In this document: positions 34,731 to 43,579 of the stretch, piece by piece
How positions within the stretch are numbered: the first letter of the stretch is position 1
Layout: each line of letters starts with the position of its first letter
Source of the DNA: Ruoffia tabacinasalis
GTDB taxonomy: Bacteria; Bacillota; Bacilli; Lactobacillales; Aerococcaceae
Direction: 5' to 3'
DNA: 64,000 bases
NCBI RefSeq assembly: GCF_042652985.1
Contig: NZ_JBHSHQ010000004.1
Coordinates: 79,042-143,041 of the forward strand
Translations under genes and position numbers: made by a program
Notes under the pieces: model-generated
Databases searched by the model: none
What the model was told of the DNA's origin: nothing
The model's input: the letters and a program-made list of their open reading frames with translations, nothing else

Positions 34731-36029
34731 ATGTATTTAGCAATAATAGGTTTTATACTCATAATCATATTGATGTTTGTCTTAATCGGAGAGAAAATGT
34801 CTCCACCGATGGCTTTCATCATTTTACCACTGATCGCAGCAGTAATTTCTGGAGCAAGTATTGCGGATATAAGTTTATACGTTAACGATGGATTGGCGTC
34901 TATCTTAAACACTGCAGTTCTGTTCTTATTCTCGATCTCATTCTTTACATTAATGTCCGAACAGGGGTTATTCGACCCGTTAGTGGATTTTGTAATTAGT
35001 AAAGTTGGTAACAAAATCACTGCAATCTTTATCGCGGTTTTACTAGTTGCTGTTGTATCTCACTTAGATGGTAGTGGTGCTTCAACTTACTTAATTGTAA
35101 TTCCAGCATTCAAACCAATTATGGATAAGTTAGGCGTTCGTCCAGTAGTATTTTTAGGAACAGTTGTTGGGCTAATGTCAGCGATGAATATTATCCCGTG
35201 GGGTGGGCCAACGATTCGAGCGGCTTCAGTTGCAGGGGTAGAGGTTTCGGATCTGTATTCATTTATCTTCCCAGCTGTTGTTGTAATGTTCTTATTAGCA
35301 ATCGTGAATGCTGTTGTTAACTCACGTCGTAAACGTGAAGGTTCAGGTGTTGATGGAAACATTAATATTGCTGATTTAGCAGATAATGCTGAAGCAGAAC
35401 CAAAAACAAGCAAAGGTCTTTACATCTATAACTTAGTTGTAACATTAATTATGTTAGCTTTATTATTCATTGATACTGGTTTACCAATGCACTTTATCTT
35501 CATGGTTGCATACGCATTCGCAATCTTAGGCAACTTTAGATCAGTTAAAGAACAAGGTAAGAAAATCCAAGAATATGGTAATAACGCTATCGTTATGACG
35601 ATGACATTATTCGCCGTAGGTATCTTTATTGGTGTTATCGAAGGTTCTGGAATGGTTGAAGCAATGGCTACAACAATTATTAACGCATTACCAGAATTTA
35701 TCGCACCACATACTCACTGGTTCTTAGCATTATTCTCAGTACCATTAATGATGGTTCTTGGTACAGATGCGTTCTACTTCGCATTACTTCCAATTGTAAT
35801 CGGAATTGTAGAGCCATTCGGAATTTCAGCAGAGACAGTTGCTGCAACATTCTTAATTACAGGTACTTATGGTACTTACATCAGTCCAACAGTTGCTGCC
35901 AACTACGTTGGGGTATCATTGGCTGGTACAACCATTGGTGAGCATATTAAAGCAAACTTACCAATTATGTGGGCAGCAAGTATCATTACATTAATAGCTG
36001 CAACACTCTTAGGTGTCGTTCAATTCTAG
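34731..36029 (+). CDS. citM: Citrate-metal:H+ symporter, CitMHS family
   Basis: Membrane transporter of 432 residues with about 11-12 hydrophobic segments. The CitMHS pattern MYLAIIGFILIIILMFVLIG, VAVVSHLDGSGASTYLIVIP and PWGGPTIRAASVAGVEVSDL is clear. Members import citrate complexed with Mg2+ or Ca2+; ion preference is not readable here. Ribosome site TAGGAGG. It follows citX after 170 bases with its own cre-like box, so it may have its own promoter. Confidence 0.93.
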   Translation: MYLAIIGFILIIILMFVLIGEKMSPPMAFIILPLIAAVISGASIADISLYVNDGLASILNTAVLFLFSISFFTLMSEQGLFDPLVDFVISKVGNKITAIFIAVLLVAVVSHLDGSGASTYLIVIPAFKPIMDKLGVRPVVFLGTVVGLMSAMNIIPWGGPTIRAASVAGVEVSDLYSFIFPAVVVMFLLAIVNAVVNSRRKREGSGVDGNINIADLADNAEAEPKTSKGLYIYNLVVTLIMLALLFIDTGLPMHFIFMVAYAFAILGNFRSVKEQGKKIQEYGNNAIVMTMTLFAVGIFIGVIEGSGMVEAMATTIINALPEFIAPHTHWFLALFSVPLMMVLGTDAFYFALLPIVIGIVEPFGISAETVAATFLITGTYGTYISPTVAANYVGVSLAGTTIGEHIKANLPIMWAASIITLIAATLLGVVQF

Positions 36030-36065
36030 AACCACATAGCAACAGACCGTTTTCATTAACAATAA

Positions 36066-36092
36066 AAACACACAGTCCGCTGTGTGTTTTTT
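36066..36092 (+). terminator. Terminator of citM
   Basis: AAACACACAG-TCCG-CTGTGTGTTT with a six-T tail. Confidence 0.9.
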
Positions 36093-36100
36093 CTTTGCAG

Positions 36101-36250
36101 ATTTTTAAAGATTCGGGTGGTAACTGGAAGAATAGGCGAGAATTGTTCCATTTAATCACTTTAACCAGAACAATAATAAAATATTCTTCCATTTAATCGG
36201 TTTAACCGGAAGAATAAATAATAATTCTTCTACTTAACCACTGATTAGCC
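36101..36250. repeat. Tandem hairpin array, 41-bp period, four units
   Basis: Units begin at 36101, 36142, 36183 and 36224, exactly 41 bases apart. Units 2 and 3 are palindromic: ATTGTTC...GAACAAT and ATTCTTCC...GGAAGAAT, with paired changes that keep the stem. Units 1 and 4 are degenerate. The array fills the space between the citM terminator and the aminotransferase terminator. No coding potential. Confidence 0.7.
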
Positions 36251-36257
36251 AATACAA

Positions 36258-36287
36258 AGAACACCTCCAAGCATCACTTGGAGGTGT
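36258..36287 (-). terminator. Terminator hairpin of the aminotransferase gene
   Basis: ACACCTCCAAG-CATCA-CTTGGAGGTGT; on the minus strand followed by TTCTTTG. Confidence 0.75.
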
Positions 36288-36305
36288 TGATAATTATCAC
36301 TATAC

Positions 36306-37478
36306 TTATTTAGGTTTGTTCTCTTCAACAAATGCTTCAATACGGTCAACGGCTGTTTCTAGGTTTTCAAGATTTGCAGCATAACTTAGACGGAAGTAGT
36401 TTTTACCAGCTTCACCGAATGCTTGACCAGGGACTAGGCCGACTTTTGCTTCGTGAGCAACTTTAAGGCAGAAGTCCATGTCGTCGCCTTCAAACCAATC
36501 TGGAATCTTGATGAATAGATAAAAGGCACCGTTCGGTGTTGAAACATCGAAGCCCATATCGCGGAATCGGCCCAATAAGTAATCACGACGGATCTTGTAT
36601 TCTAAGCGCATTTCTTCAATGGCTGCGTCACCTTCTTCTGAGTAAGCAGCAAGTCCAGCAAATTGTGCTTGCGTTGTTGGTGCATTGATTGCACCTTGAT
36701 GAATAACAAAAATTTGTTTTAAGACATCTGCAGGCCCAGCCACAATCCCCATACGCCATCCAGTCATAGAATGCGATTTAGATGCACCATTGATTAAAAT
36801 CGTGTGTTCTGGAAGATATTTAGCTACTGAGACGTGTTTGCCTTTGTAAGTTAACTCTGAATAGATTTCATCTGAAATCACCCAAATATCATGTTTTTTA
36901 ACGACTTCAGCAAGGCCTTCGATTTGCTCAGCTGTATAAGTATGTCCTGTTGGGTTTGATGGGTGGTTCATTAGTAAGACTTTAATGTCTTTATCTTCAG
37001 TCAACACTATGTCTAAGCGTTCTGGCGTTAAGATGAAGTCATCTTCTGTTACGTCTACCGGTACAAATTCCCCACCAGCTAAGTTTACTTGAGTTTTGTA
37101 AACTGCATAGTTCGGCGCAGCGGTAACAACTTTATCACCAGGATTTAGTAATGCATATAGTGAAACGAAGATTGCTTCAGTCGCACCCACGGTTACAATA
37201 ATTTGATCTTCAGCACGGTAATCTAGGTCGTACTTACGTTTTAAATAACCGCTAATTGTTTCACGTAATTCAGCTAACCCTTTTGAATGGCTGTATCCGT
37301 TAAAACTTTTATCGATAGATTGAATTGCTGCATCTTTAATGAAACGAGGTGTTGGAAAATCTGGTTCACCTAAGGTTAATTTAATTAAGCCTTCGATACC
37401 TGAAATTTTATCATTAAAGGCACGAATCGGACTCGGTTTAATAGATTTTAACGTTTCTTTTGTATTTCTTTTTGTCAT
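36306..37478 (-). CDS. Class I/II PLP-dependent aminotransferase
   Basis: Enzyme of 390 residues with the PLP lysine in INGASKSHSMTGWRMG, the NHPSNPTGHTY motif, DEIYSEL and a C-terminal RLSYA that binds the substrate carboxylate. Closest in style to PatA/AspC-like enzymes such as N-acetyl-diaminopimelate aminotransferase; the substrate is not certain. The start is the ATG of MTKRNTKE behind GCAGGAGG; the longer frame to 37520 has no ribosome site. It is divergent from the methionine T-box. Confidence 0.88.
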   Translation of the reverse strand: MTKRNTKETLKSIKPSPIRAFNDKISGIEGLIKLTLGEPDFPTPRFIKDAAIQSIDKSFNGYSHSKGLAELRETISGYLKRKYDLDYRAEDQIIVTVGATEAIFVSLYALLNPGDKVVTAAPNYAVYKTQVNLAGGEFVPVDVTEDDFILTPERLDIVLTEDKDIKVLLMNHPSNPTGHTYTAEQIEGLAEVVKKHDIWVISDEIYSELTYKGKHVSVAKYLPEHTILINGASKSHSMTGWRMGIVAGPADVLKQIFVIHQGAINAPTTQAQFAGLAAYSEEGDAAIEEMRLEYKIRRDYLLGRFRDMGFDVSTPNGAFYLFIKIPDWFEGDDMDFCLKVAHEAKVGLVPGQAFGEAGKNYFRLSYAANLENLETAVDRIEAFVEENKPK

Positions 37479-37648
37479 ATATATTCCTCCTGCGTATTGC
37501 ATTGTATAGAATAAACTCATCTGATTTTAATCATAATAACAACATCATAATACCATAATTATTAAAATTTAGGAAGATTGAAGTGATAGTGTGCGTTTTA
37601 AGTGTTGTAGTTTTTTCTGTTTTTGATTATGAGAATTACATAAAGTGC
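37479..37648. other. Divergent spacer before the T-box leader
   Basis: AT-rich, with no gene. It should hold the aminotransferase promoter on the minus strand; none could be placed with confidence. Confidence 0.3.
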
Positions 37649-37677
37649 ATTGACATTATTCTCATTTTTAGATATGC
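37649..37677 (+). promoter_or_regulatory. Promoter of the T-box leader
   Basis: TTGACA at 37649-37654, 17-base spacer, TATGCT at 37672-37677. Confidence 0.65.
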
Positions 37678-37689
37678 TTACACACAGAT

Positions 37690-37983
37690 AAAATAATACT
37701 AAACGCTATGAAATGGTAAGTAAGAAGTGACATCTTTCAAAGAGAGCTCGCAGATGGTGAAAGTGAGTAAAGAGATAGCTTGTGAACATGGCCATGGAGC
37801 GGTCATTCTGAAGATAAGTAAGAATGAACGGAAACAACCGTTAACATCGTCGCAGTATAAATATTTTCTTAGAGATTTGTACTGTATGAGGCTAGGCTAG
37901 TAATGGTTTGGCGAATTAAGGTGGTACCACGAACTTTTTATGCACATTCGTCCTTTTTTAAAGAGATGAATGTGCTTTTTTTT
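37690..37983 (+). promoter_or_regulatory. Methionine T-box riboswitch of metNI
   Basis: The T-box sequence AAGGTGGTACCACG lies at 37918-37931, followed by a terminator stem GCACATTCGTC / GAATGTGC (37942-37973) and T-run. Stem I contains AGAGAG, GATGGTG and the specifier loop GAACATGGCC, where ATG (37788-37790) would read tRNA-Met. Uncharged tRNA-Met should favour the antiterminator and switch on the methionine ABC transporter genes downstream. Confidence 0.9.
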
Positions 37984-38005
37984 GTATAGATAGGAGGATA
38001 AAAAA

Positions 38006-39067
38006 TTGATTGAATTAAAAGATATCGATGTTATTTTTAGTAATGATGACAAAGTTGTCACGGCGGTTAAAGACGTGAATATTACAGTTGATCGCGGTGA
38101 AATATTCGGAATTGTTGGCTACAGTGGGGCAGGTAAAAGTACCTTAGTACGTACGATTAACTTACTACAGCCACCCACACAAGGAACGGTTACGGTAAAT
38201 GGACAAGAAATGCAAAAATTAAGTAAGAAAGAATTACGTGGAGCGCGTAAAAAGATTGGAATGATTTTCCAACATTTTAACTTAATGGATTCGCGTACAA
38301 TTTTTGATAATGTCGCTTTTCCGTTAAAAGGAAGTGGCTTGAGTAAAGATGAGGTCGCTCATAAAGTGGCTGAGTTATTAGATCTCGTTGGTTTAGAAGA
38401 GAAGACAGATAATTATCCAAGTCAATTATCTGGAGGTCAAAAACAACGTGTCGCGATTGCGCGTGCCTTAGCGAATGATCCAGACGTTCTTTTATGTGAT
38501 GAAGCAACAAGTGCCTTAGATCCCAAGACAACATCATCAATCCTAGATTTATTACGCAAATTAAACGAACAATTAGGTTTAACCATCGTGATTATTACAC
38601 ATGAGATGTCTGTAGTCAAAGACCTATGTCACCGCGTAGCTGTTATGGAAGACGGGCATGTATTAGAACAAGGTTCAATCGTTGATATGTTCACGAATCC
38701 ACAGAAATCATTAACAAAAGAATTTATTAATACAGCTACCCATTTTGATCAAGAAATCGGTTTAGTCCTCACGCATCCAATGATTCAAAACATTGATGAG
38801 AATGGTGAGATTATTCGCTTGAGTTACGTTGGAGATGAAACAACGAAACCCATCTTAAGTAACTTAGTACGCGAATTTGATGTAAACGTCAATATCCTTT
38901 ACGGACATGTGGAAATTTTACAAAATACACCGATTGGGAATATGTTAATCGCAGTCGAAGGGACATCAGAGAATGTTGATAAAGTGATTGAGCATCTTGA
39001 AAATAGTGATGTCAGTACACAAAGATTTAATGATTTAGTAAAAGAATACGTGAAGAGGGAGGGATAA
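38006..39067 (+). CDS. metN: Methionine ABC transporter ATP-binding protein
   Basis: ATPase of 353 residues. Walker A GYSGAGKST, signature LSGGQKQR, Walker B VLLCDEATSALD and H-loop are intact. The last about 80 residues form the NIL domain that binds methionine and inhibits transport when the cell is replete. TTG start with TAGGAGG eight bases upstream. Controlled by the methionine T-box. The metI gene follows after one base; no metQ is present here. Confidence 0.95.
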   Translation: MIELKDIDVIFSNDDKVVTAVKDVNITVDRGEIFGIVGYSGAGKSTLVRTINLLQPPTQGTVTVNGQEMQKLSKKELRGARKKIGMIFQHFNLMDSRTIFDNVAFPLKGSGLSKDEVAHKVAELLDLVGLEEKTDNYPSQLSGGQKQRVAIARALANDPDVLLCDEATSALDPKTTSSILDLLRKLNEQLGLTIVIITHEMSVVKDLCHRVAVMEDGHVLEQGSIVDMFTNPQKSLTKEFINTATHFDQEIGLVLTHPMIQNIDENGEIIRLSYVGDETTKPILSNLVREFDVNVNILYGHVEILQNTPIGNMLIAVEGTSENVDKVIEHLENSDVSTQRFNDLVKEYVKREG

Positions 39068-39068
39068 C

Positions 39069-39803
39069 ATGAGCGAATTAGTCTTAACAATTGGAAGTAG
39101 TTGGAATGAAGTGTCGTCAGGTATTGTTACATTTTTAGAAACACACATTCCATATGCCTGGGAATTAAGAGAAGAATTTGTGGAAGCCATTTGGGAAACA
39201 GTTTATATGATGCTCGTATCTATTGGAATCGGTGGTTTAATCGGTTTGATACTGGGTATTATTATGACAGTGACTGGTTTCAATGGGATTTTAGAGAATA
39301 AAGTCGTTTATAAGGTCTTAGATTCATTGGTGAATATCTTCCGATCAATTCCATTTATTATTTTACTGGCCTTATTAATAAATGTAACAAGAGCGATTGT
39401 TGGAACAACGATTGGACCAACAGCTGCAACAATTCCAATTATTGTAAGTACGATTCCATTCTTTGCCCGTCAAGTCGAGATTGCCTTATTAGAGGTTAAT
39501 CCAGGGGTAGTTGAAGCTGCTGAAGCCATGGGGTCATCAAGTTTTGATATTATTACGCGTGTTTATTTACGCGAAGGGCTAACAGCTTTATTACGTGTAA
39601 GTGCCTCAACAGTTATTAATGTCATTGGTTTAACAGCGATGGCCGGAACTGTTGGTGGGGGTGGATTAGGTACGATGGCTATTGCCAGAGGTTACCAACG
39701 TAGTCGTATGGACGTTATCCTAGTCGCTACTGTGTTAATCTTAATCATCGTATTTATTACACAATTAATCTTTAACTGGTTAATCCGAAAGACAGAACAT
39801 TAA
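39069..39803 (+). CDS. metI: Methionine ABC transporter permease
   Basis: Permease of 244 residues with a periplasmic N-terminal helix region and five transmembrane segments. The EAA motif GVVEAAEAMGSSSFDIITRVYL couples to MetN, and TAMAGTVGGGGLGTMAIARGYQR is typical of MetI. The transcript ends at the terminator 39815-39860. The substrate-binding lipoprotein must be encoded elsewhere. Confidence 0.95.
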   Translation: MSELVLTIGSSWNEVSSGIVTFLETHIPYAWELREEFVEAIWETVYMMLVSIGIGGLIGLILGIIMTVTGFNGILENKVVYKVLDSLVNIFRSIPFIILLALLINVTRAIVGTTIGPTAATIPIIVSTIPFFARQVEIALLEVNPGVVEAAEAMGSSSFDIITRVYLREGLTALLRVSASTVINVIGLTAMAGTVGGGGLGTMAIARGYQRSRMDVILVATVLILIIVFITQLIFNWLIRKTEH

Positions 39804-39814
39804 ATTTAACAAAA

Positions 39815-39860
39815 GCAGGTACTTTAGAATCAATGGATTCGTAAGGTACCTGCTCTTTTT
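39815..39860. terminator. Terminator between metI and the GntR gene
   Basis: GCAGGTACTTTAGAATC...GATTCGTAAGGTACCTGC then TCTTTTTT. It can serve both convergent genes; the T-run touches the stop codon of the minus-strand gene. Confidence 0.88.
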
Positions 39861-40579
39861 TAGTTCATTAAGTTGTAGTAGCTATTTCCTTGGATAAAGA
39901 ATTGCGATTCTTCATAATGGTAGATAATTTTTGAATAATCAAACGGCACACCATTGGCCAAGTAAAAGATCGATTCGACTTGAATGCCTGGGTCGCCTTC
40001 TTGTAATTCTAAGTAAGCGGCATTTTGTTGATTTAATTTACCAACTCTGAGGTAATGGTCTAAGAAACTGATTTGTAGTTTTAGATTGTTTGTTAAGTAA
40101 TTAAATACGGATTCTTCAGCGATTTGTTCATTCAAATACATCACGATATTTTTATCAAAGTAAGATTCTTCAATACAGAAGATGCGCCCCTCAATATAAC
40201 GGAGTCGCTTCAAGTAATAAACCGGTTGATCGGCGTCGATTTGTAGATGTGCCTGAACGGTTTCAGACGGGATGACTTCTTTCAGTTCTAAAACTTTTGA
40301 AGTGAGGTCAAATTCACGCAGCATACTGTTGAAACCTTGAATTTCCATCATGTTAATATACCCTTTTTGGCGACGACCGCGCACAAAAATCCCGCTACCT
40401 CGCACTTGGTAAATGAGACCATGACTTTGTAATTCATCTAAAGCTTTGATGACTGTATTCTTGCTGACTTCGAATTGACTCACAAGCTCATCTAAGCTTG
40501 GTAACTTGTCACCTTGACGAAGATCTTTGTCTTCAATCAGGTTCATTATTTCTTTGGCTATGTATTCGTATTTAAGCAT
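39860..40579 (-). CDS. GntR-family regulator with UTRA domain
   Basis: Protein of 239 residues: winged helix at about 1-70 (QGDKLPSLDELVSQFEVSKN) and a C-terminal UTRA effector domain of the HutC type. It is divergent from a family 1 glycosidase and separated from it by a large palindrome that overlaps a consensus promoter, so it most likely represses that gene until a phosphorylated beta-glucoside is present (inference). Confidence 0.85.
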   Translation of the reverse strand: MLKYEYIAKEIMNLIEDKDLRQGDKLPSLDELVSQFEVSKNTVIKALDELQSHGLIYQVRGSGIFVRGRRQKGYINMMEIQGFNSMLREFDLTSKVLELKEVIPSETVQAHLQIDADQPVYYLKRLRYIEGRIFCIEESYFDKNIVMYLNEQIAEESVFNYLTNNLKLQISFLDHYLRVGKLNQQNAAYLELQEGDPGIQVESIFYLANGVPFDYSKIIYHYEESQFFIQGNSYYNLMN

Positions 40580-40637
40580 GTTATTAGTCCTTTACTTAGT
40601 TTGTTTGTCAACACTAATATACCATAGAAGCTTCACC

Positions 40638-40677
40638 TTGACAAAGTGTACGGGTATAATTATAATTATATCCGTAC
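40638..40677 (+). promoter_or_regulatory. Consensus promoter with embedded GntR operator
   Basis: TTGACA (40638-40643), 17-base spacer and TATAAT (40661-40666) are both perfect. A palindrome with arms GTACGG (40648-40653) and CCGTAC (40672-40677), also AT-symmetric inside, covers the spacer and -10. This is the layout of simple repressor blockage. Confidence 0.85.
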
Positions 40678-40732
40678 TGGTCAATATTTTTTAATAGAAT
40701 GATGATTGACAAAGAAAGAGGAGGATATATTC

Positions 40733-42181
40733 ATGAGTAAATTACAAAAAGATTTCTTATGGGGTGGCGCGGTAGCTGCCCATCAATTAGAAGGTGGCTG
40801 GAACGCTGGTGGTAAAGGGCCAAGTGTTGCTGACGTTATGACAGCAGGTGCTGCTGGTAAACCACGTGAAATTACAGAAACGGTTGAAGAGGGGAAATTT
40901 TATCCAAACCACGAAGCGATTGATTTCTATCATCGTTATAAAGAAGATGTGGCATTATTTGCGGAGATGGGCTTAAAAGCATTCCGTACGTCAATCAACT
41001 GGACGCGTATTTTTCCAAAAGGTGACGAGGCTGAGCCGAATGAAGAAGGGCTACAGTTTTATGATGATTTATTCGATGAATTATTAAAACATAACATCGA
41101 ACCAGTTATTACATTAACTCACTTTGAGATGCCGCTTCACTTAGCGCATGAATATGGTGGATTTAGAAACCGTAAAGTCATTGATTTCTTTGAAAAATTC
41201 GCTGAAGTTGTGTTTAACCGTTATAAAGATAAAGTAAAATATTGGATGACTTTCAATGAAATTAATAACATGATGGATTATTCGAATCCAATCTTCTTAT
41301 GGACGAACGTCGGGGTTCAAGTTAAAGAAGGCGAGAATCCTAAAGAAGTCATGTATACAACTGCGCATAATGTTCTTTTAGCAAGTGCAAAAGCTGTTGC
41401 GATTGGTAAAGAAATTAATCCGGATTTTGAAATTGGCGCAATGGTTTCTCATATTCCAATCTATCCAATCAATTCAGACCCTAAAAACGTGATGCTTGCT
41501 GAAGAATCAATGCGCCTACGTTACTTCTTCCCAGATGTTCAAGTAAATGGTTACTATCCAAACTATGCTCTAAAAGAATTCGAACGTGAAGGCCTGAATA
41601 TTCCAATGGAAGACGGTGACGCAGATATTTTAGCTAATGGAACCGTTGATTATCTAGGGTTCAGTTACTACATGTCGAATGCGGTTGATATTAATAGCGG
41701 GCAAGGTGAAGATGAGGAAGCAAACGTTCACGGTAAGATTCCTTATCAAGTTGACAATCCTTACTTATCAGCTAGTGATTGGGGCTGGACAATTGACCCT
41801 GTTGGTTTACGTTATGTATTAAATCGCTTGTGGGATCGTTATCAAGTTCCTTTATTCATCGTTGAAAATGGTTTTGGAGCAGTAGACACGGTTGAAGAAG
41901 ACGGCAGCATCCATGACCCAGAGCGTATTAACTACTTAAAAGGCCATATCGAAGAGTTAATTAAAGCAGTCGATTATGATGGCGTTGAATTAATGGGTTA
42001 CACTCCTTGGGGAATTATTGACTTAGTTTCATTTACTACCGGTGAAATGAAAAAACGTTACGGAATGATTTATGTTGACCGTGATAACGAAGGGAACGGA
42101 ACTCTCGACCGTTCGAAAAAAGATTCATTTGAGTGGTACAAAAAAGTTATCGCAACAAATGGTGAAGATTTAGAAGCTTAA
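40733..42181 (+). CDS. 6-phospho-beta-glucosidase (GH family 1)
   Basis: Glycosidase of 482 residues. Acid/base Glu176 is in TFNEINN and nucleophile Glu378 in FIVENGFG; FLWGGAVAAHQLEGGWN at the start and a C-terminal KKRYGMIYVD suit enzymes acting on 6-phospho-beta-glucosides. AGAGGAGG lies before the ATG at 40733. No PTS permease is encoded nearby, so sugar uptake relies on genes elsewhere. Single-gene unit under the divergent GntR regulator. Confidence 0.93.
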   Translation: MSKLQKDFLWGGAVAAHQLEGGWNAGGKGPSVADVMTAGAAGKPREITETVEEGKFYPNHEAIDFYHRYKEDVALFAEMGLKAFRTSINWTRIFPKGDEAEPNEEGLQFYDDLFDELLKHNIEPVITLTHFEMPLHLAHEYGGFRNRKVIDFFEKFAEVVFNRYKDKVKYWMTFNEINNMMDYSNPIFLWTNVGVQVKEGENPKEVMYTTAHNVLLASAKAVAIGKEINPDFEIGAMVSHIPIYPINSDPKNVMLAEESMRLRYFFPDVQVNGYYPNYALKEFEREGLNIPMEDGDADILANGTVDYLGFSYYMSNAVDINSGQGEDEEANVHGKIPYQVDNPYLSASDWGWTIDPVGLRYVLNRLWDRYQVPLFIVENGFGAVDTVEEDGSIHDPERINYLKGHIEELIKAVDYDGVELMGYTPWGIIDLVSFTTGEMKKRYGMIYVDRDNEGNGTLDRSKKDSFEWYKKVIATNGEDLEA

Positions 42182-42188
42182 TTTAAGA

Positions 42189-42222
42189 AGGCTCGAACAT
42201 GGGGGGATGTTCGGGCTTTTCT
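42189..42222 (+). terminator. Terminator of the glycosidase gene
   Basis: GCTCGAACAT...ATGTTCGGGC with a T-rich tail. Confidence 0.85.
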
Positions 42223-42313
42223 TGTTGTCTAACTCTCTCTTTCCTTAATAGACGACCTTTTTTTTCTATGCTACACTCAAAGGAGTTGAAATTTAAGTGA
42301 AAGAGGTTATTCG

Positions 42314-43072
42314 ATGGATTATACTCTAATTTTAATGGTAGTTGGGGCGGTCTTTTTAGGCTCACTCATGCGTGCAACCTTTGGTTTTGGGGACTCAGTT
42401 GTAAGTATGCCCTTATTAGCGCTACTACCGATTCCATTTTCAGTATCGGTGTCATTAATTGGCCTAACAGGGATGACAACTGCATTGATGTCAATTCAAA
42501 GAGGTTGGAAAGATAAAGATCCAGTCGTGATTAAGAAATTAACACTCGCAACAATCATCGGGATTCCGGTTGGACTGATCCTAGTTCGCTTTGCAGAACA
42601 GTCAGTGATTAACTTAATCTTAGGGAGTGTCTTAGTTATTTATTCACTGTATTCACTCACGGCCTCACCCGCGCGTCGAGAATACTTACAAGCAAAATTT
42701 GAAAATCCAAATTACTCGTATCCATTCGGCTTTCTAGGCGGTATGTTAGGGAGTGCCTATAATATGAACGGTATTCCAGTGGTACTTTATGCTGCGGCCC
42801 GTGATTGGACGCCACGTCAGTTTCTCGGAACAGTTCAATCTCATTTCTTGATCTCGAGCGTATTTGTTATTTCCGGTCATGCTTTAAGTGGCTTTTGGAA
42901 TTTGGATGTGGCTATTTACTTCGCCTTTTCAGTTCCAGTCGTTGCTTTAGCCATGTATATCGGAAGAAAAATTTACAACAAAATAGACACTGACAAATTT
43001 AGAACTTATATTTTTATTATGATTCTAATTCTAGGTGCAGTTAATATTGGTAATTTTATTCAAGCGGTGTAA
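42314..43072 (+). CDS. TauE/SafE-family membrane permease
   Basis: Membrane protein of 252 residues with seven to eight hydrophobic segments and the two half-repeats of the TauE/SafE family (FLGSLMRATFGFGDSVVSMP near the start; FPFGFLGG-like YPFGFLGGMLGSAYNMNGIP midway). Family members export sulfite, sulfoacetate or other organic anions; the substrate here is unknown. The ATG follows GAAAGAGG. Monocistronic, with a terminator at 43084-43113. Confidence 0.85.
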   Translation: MDYTLILMVVGAVFLGSLMRATFGFGDSVVSMPLLALLPIPFSVSVSLIGLTGMTTALMSIQRGWKDKDPVVIKKLTLATIIGIPVGLILVRFAEQSVINLILGSVLVIYSLYSLTASPARREYLQAKFENPNYSYPFGFLGGMLGSAYNMNGIPVVLYAAARDWTPRQFLGTVQSHFLISSVFVISGHALSGFWNLDVAIYFAFSVPVVALAMYIGRKIYNKIDTDKFRTYIFIMILILGAVNIGNFIQAV

Positions 43073-43083
43073 GCAATGAGATG

Positions 43084-43113
43084 GAGCGTTTTTAACTAAA
43101 CGCTCTATTTTTT
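43084..43113 (+). terminator. Terminator of the TauE-like gene
   Basis: GAGCGTTT...AAACGCTC followed by ATTTTTT. Confidence 0.85.
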
Positions 43114-43134
43114 ATCGTGATTTGTGTATATGGT

Positions 43135-43153
43135 GTATTATATGATATAATAC
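43135..43153 (+). promoter_or_regulatory. Palindromic operator over the -10 of the YtrA-type gene
   Basis: GTATTATAT-G-ATATAATAC is a perfect 19-bp palindrome that contains the extended -10 TGATATAAT; TTGTGT (43122-43127) may be the -35. YtrA-type GntR proteins commonly repress their own operon through such sites. Confidence 0.65.
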
Positions 43154-43195
43154 AACTAAGGAAGAAAGAAAGAAGTGAATCGAAGGGGTGAGAAT

Positions 43196-43579
43196 ATGTT
43201 AATGGAGATAGATTTATCAGCGGAAACACCGATATACCAACAAATTCGCGATCAAGTTGTTTTGGGAGTCGGGCGCGGGGATTTAAAATATGGAGAAAAT
43301 TTACCAAGCGCAAGACAACTTGCTCAAGATTTGGGCGTCAATCCAATGACGGTGAACAAGGCTTATCAAACCTTGAAGCGGGAAGGTATTATTGTAGTGG
43401 ACCGTCGGGTTGGAACAAAAGTGCGAGAGAATCCAGACGATATTATTGAAAGTGAGTATTTAAACCGACTGGAAGTGACTTTGGCAGAAGGCTTAGCCAA
43501 GACGGAAGATAATCAAGCTCTTAAAGAAAAAGTCATGTCGATGTTAGAAAAATTAATTGAAGGGAGAGAGAATCAATGA
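43196..43579 (+). CDS. GntR-family regulator, YtrA subfamily
   Basis: Short regulator of about 127 residues: a winged helix (about 10-75: TPIYQQIRDQVVLGVGRG, LPSARQLAQDLGVNPMTVNK) and a brief C-terminal dimerisation tail, the YtrA layout. The ATG at 43196 (or 43202) follows AAGGGGTG; the GTG at 43175 precedes that site. It overlaps the next gene by four bases. YtrA-type regulators normally control ABC exporters, but here the partner is a membrane protein with a DUF5808-like segment. Confidence 0.88.
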   Translation: MLMEIDLSAETPIYQQIRDQVVLGVGRGDLKYGENLPSARQLAQDLGVNPMTVNKAYQTLKREGIIVVDRRVGTKVRENPDDIIESEYLNRLEVTLAEGLAKTEDNQALKEKVMSMLEKLIEGRENQ

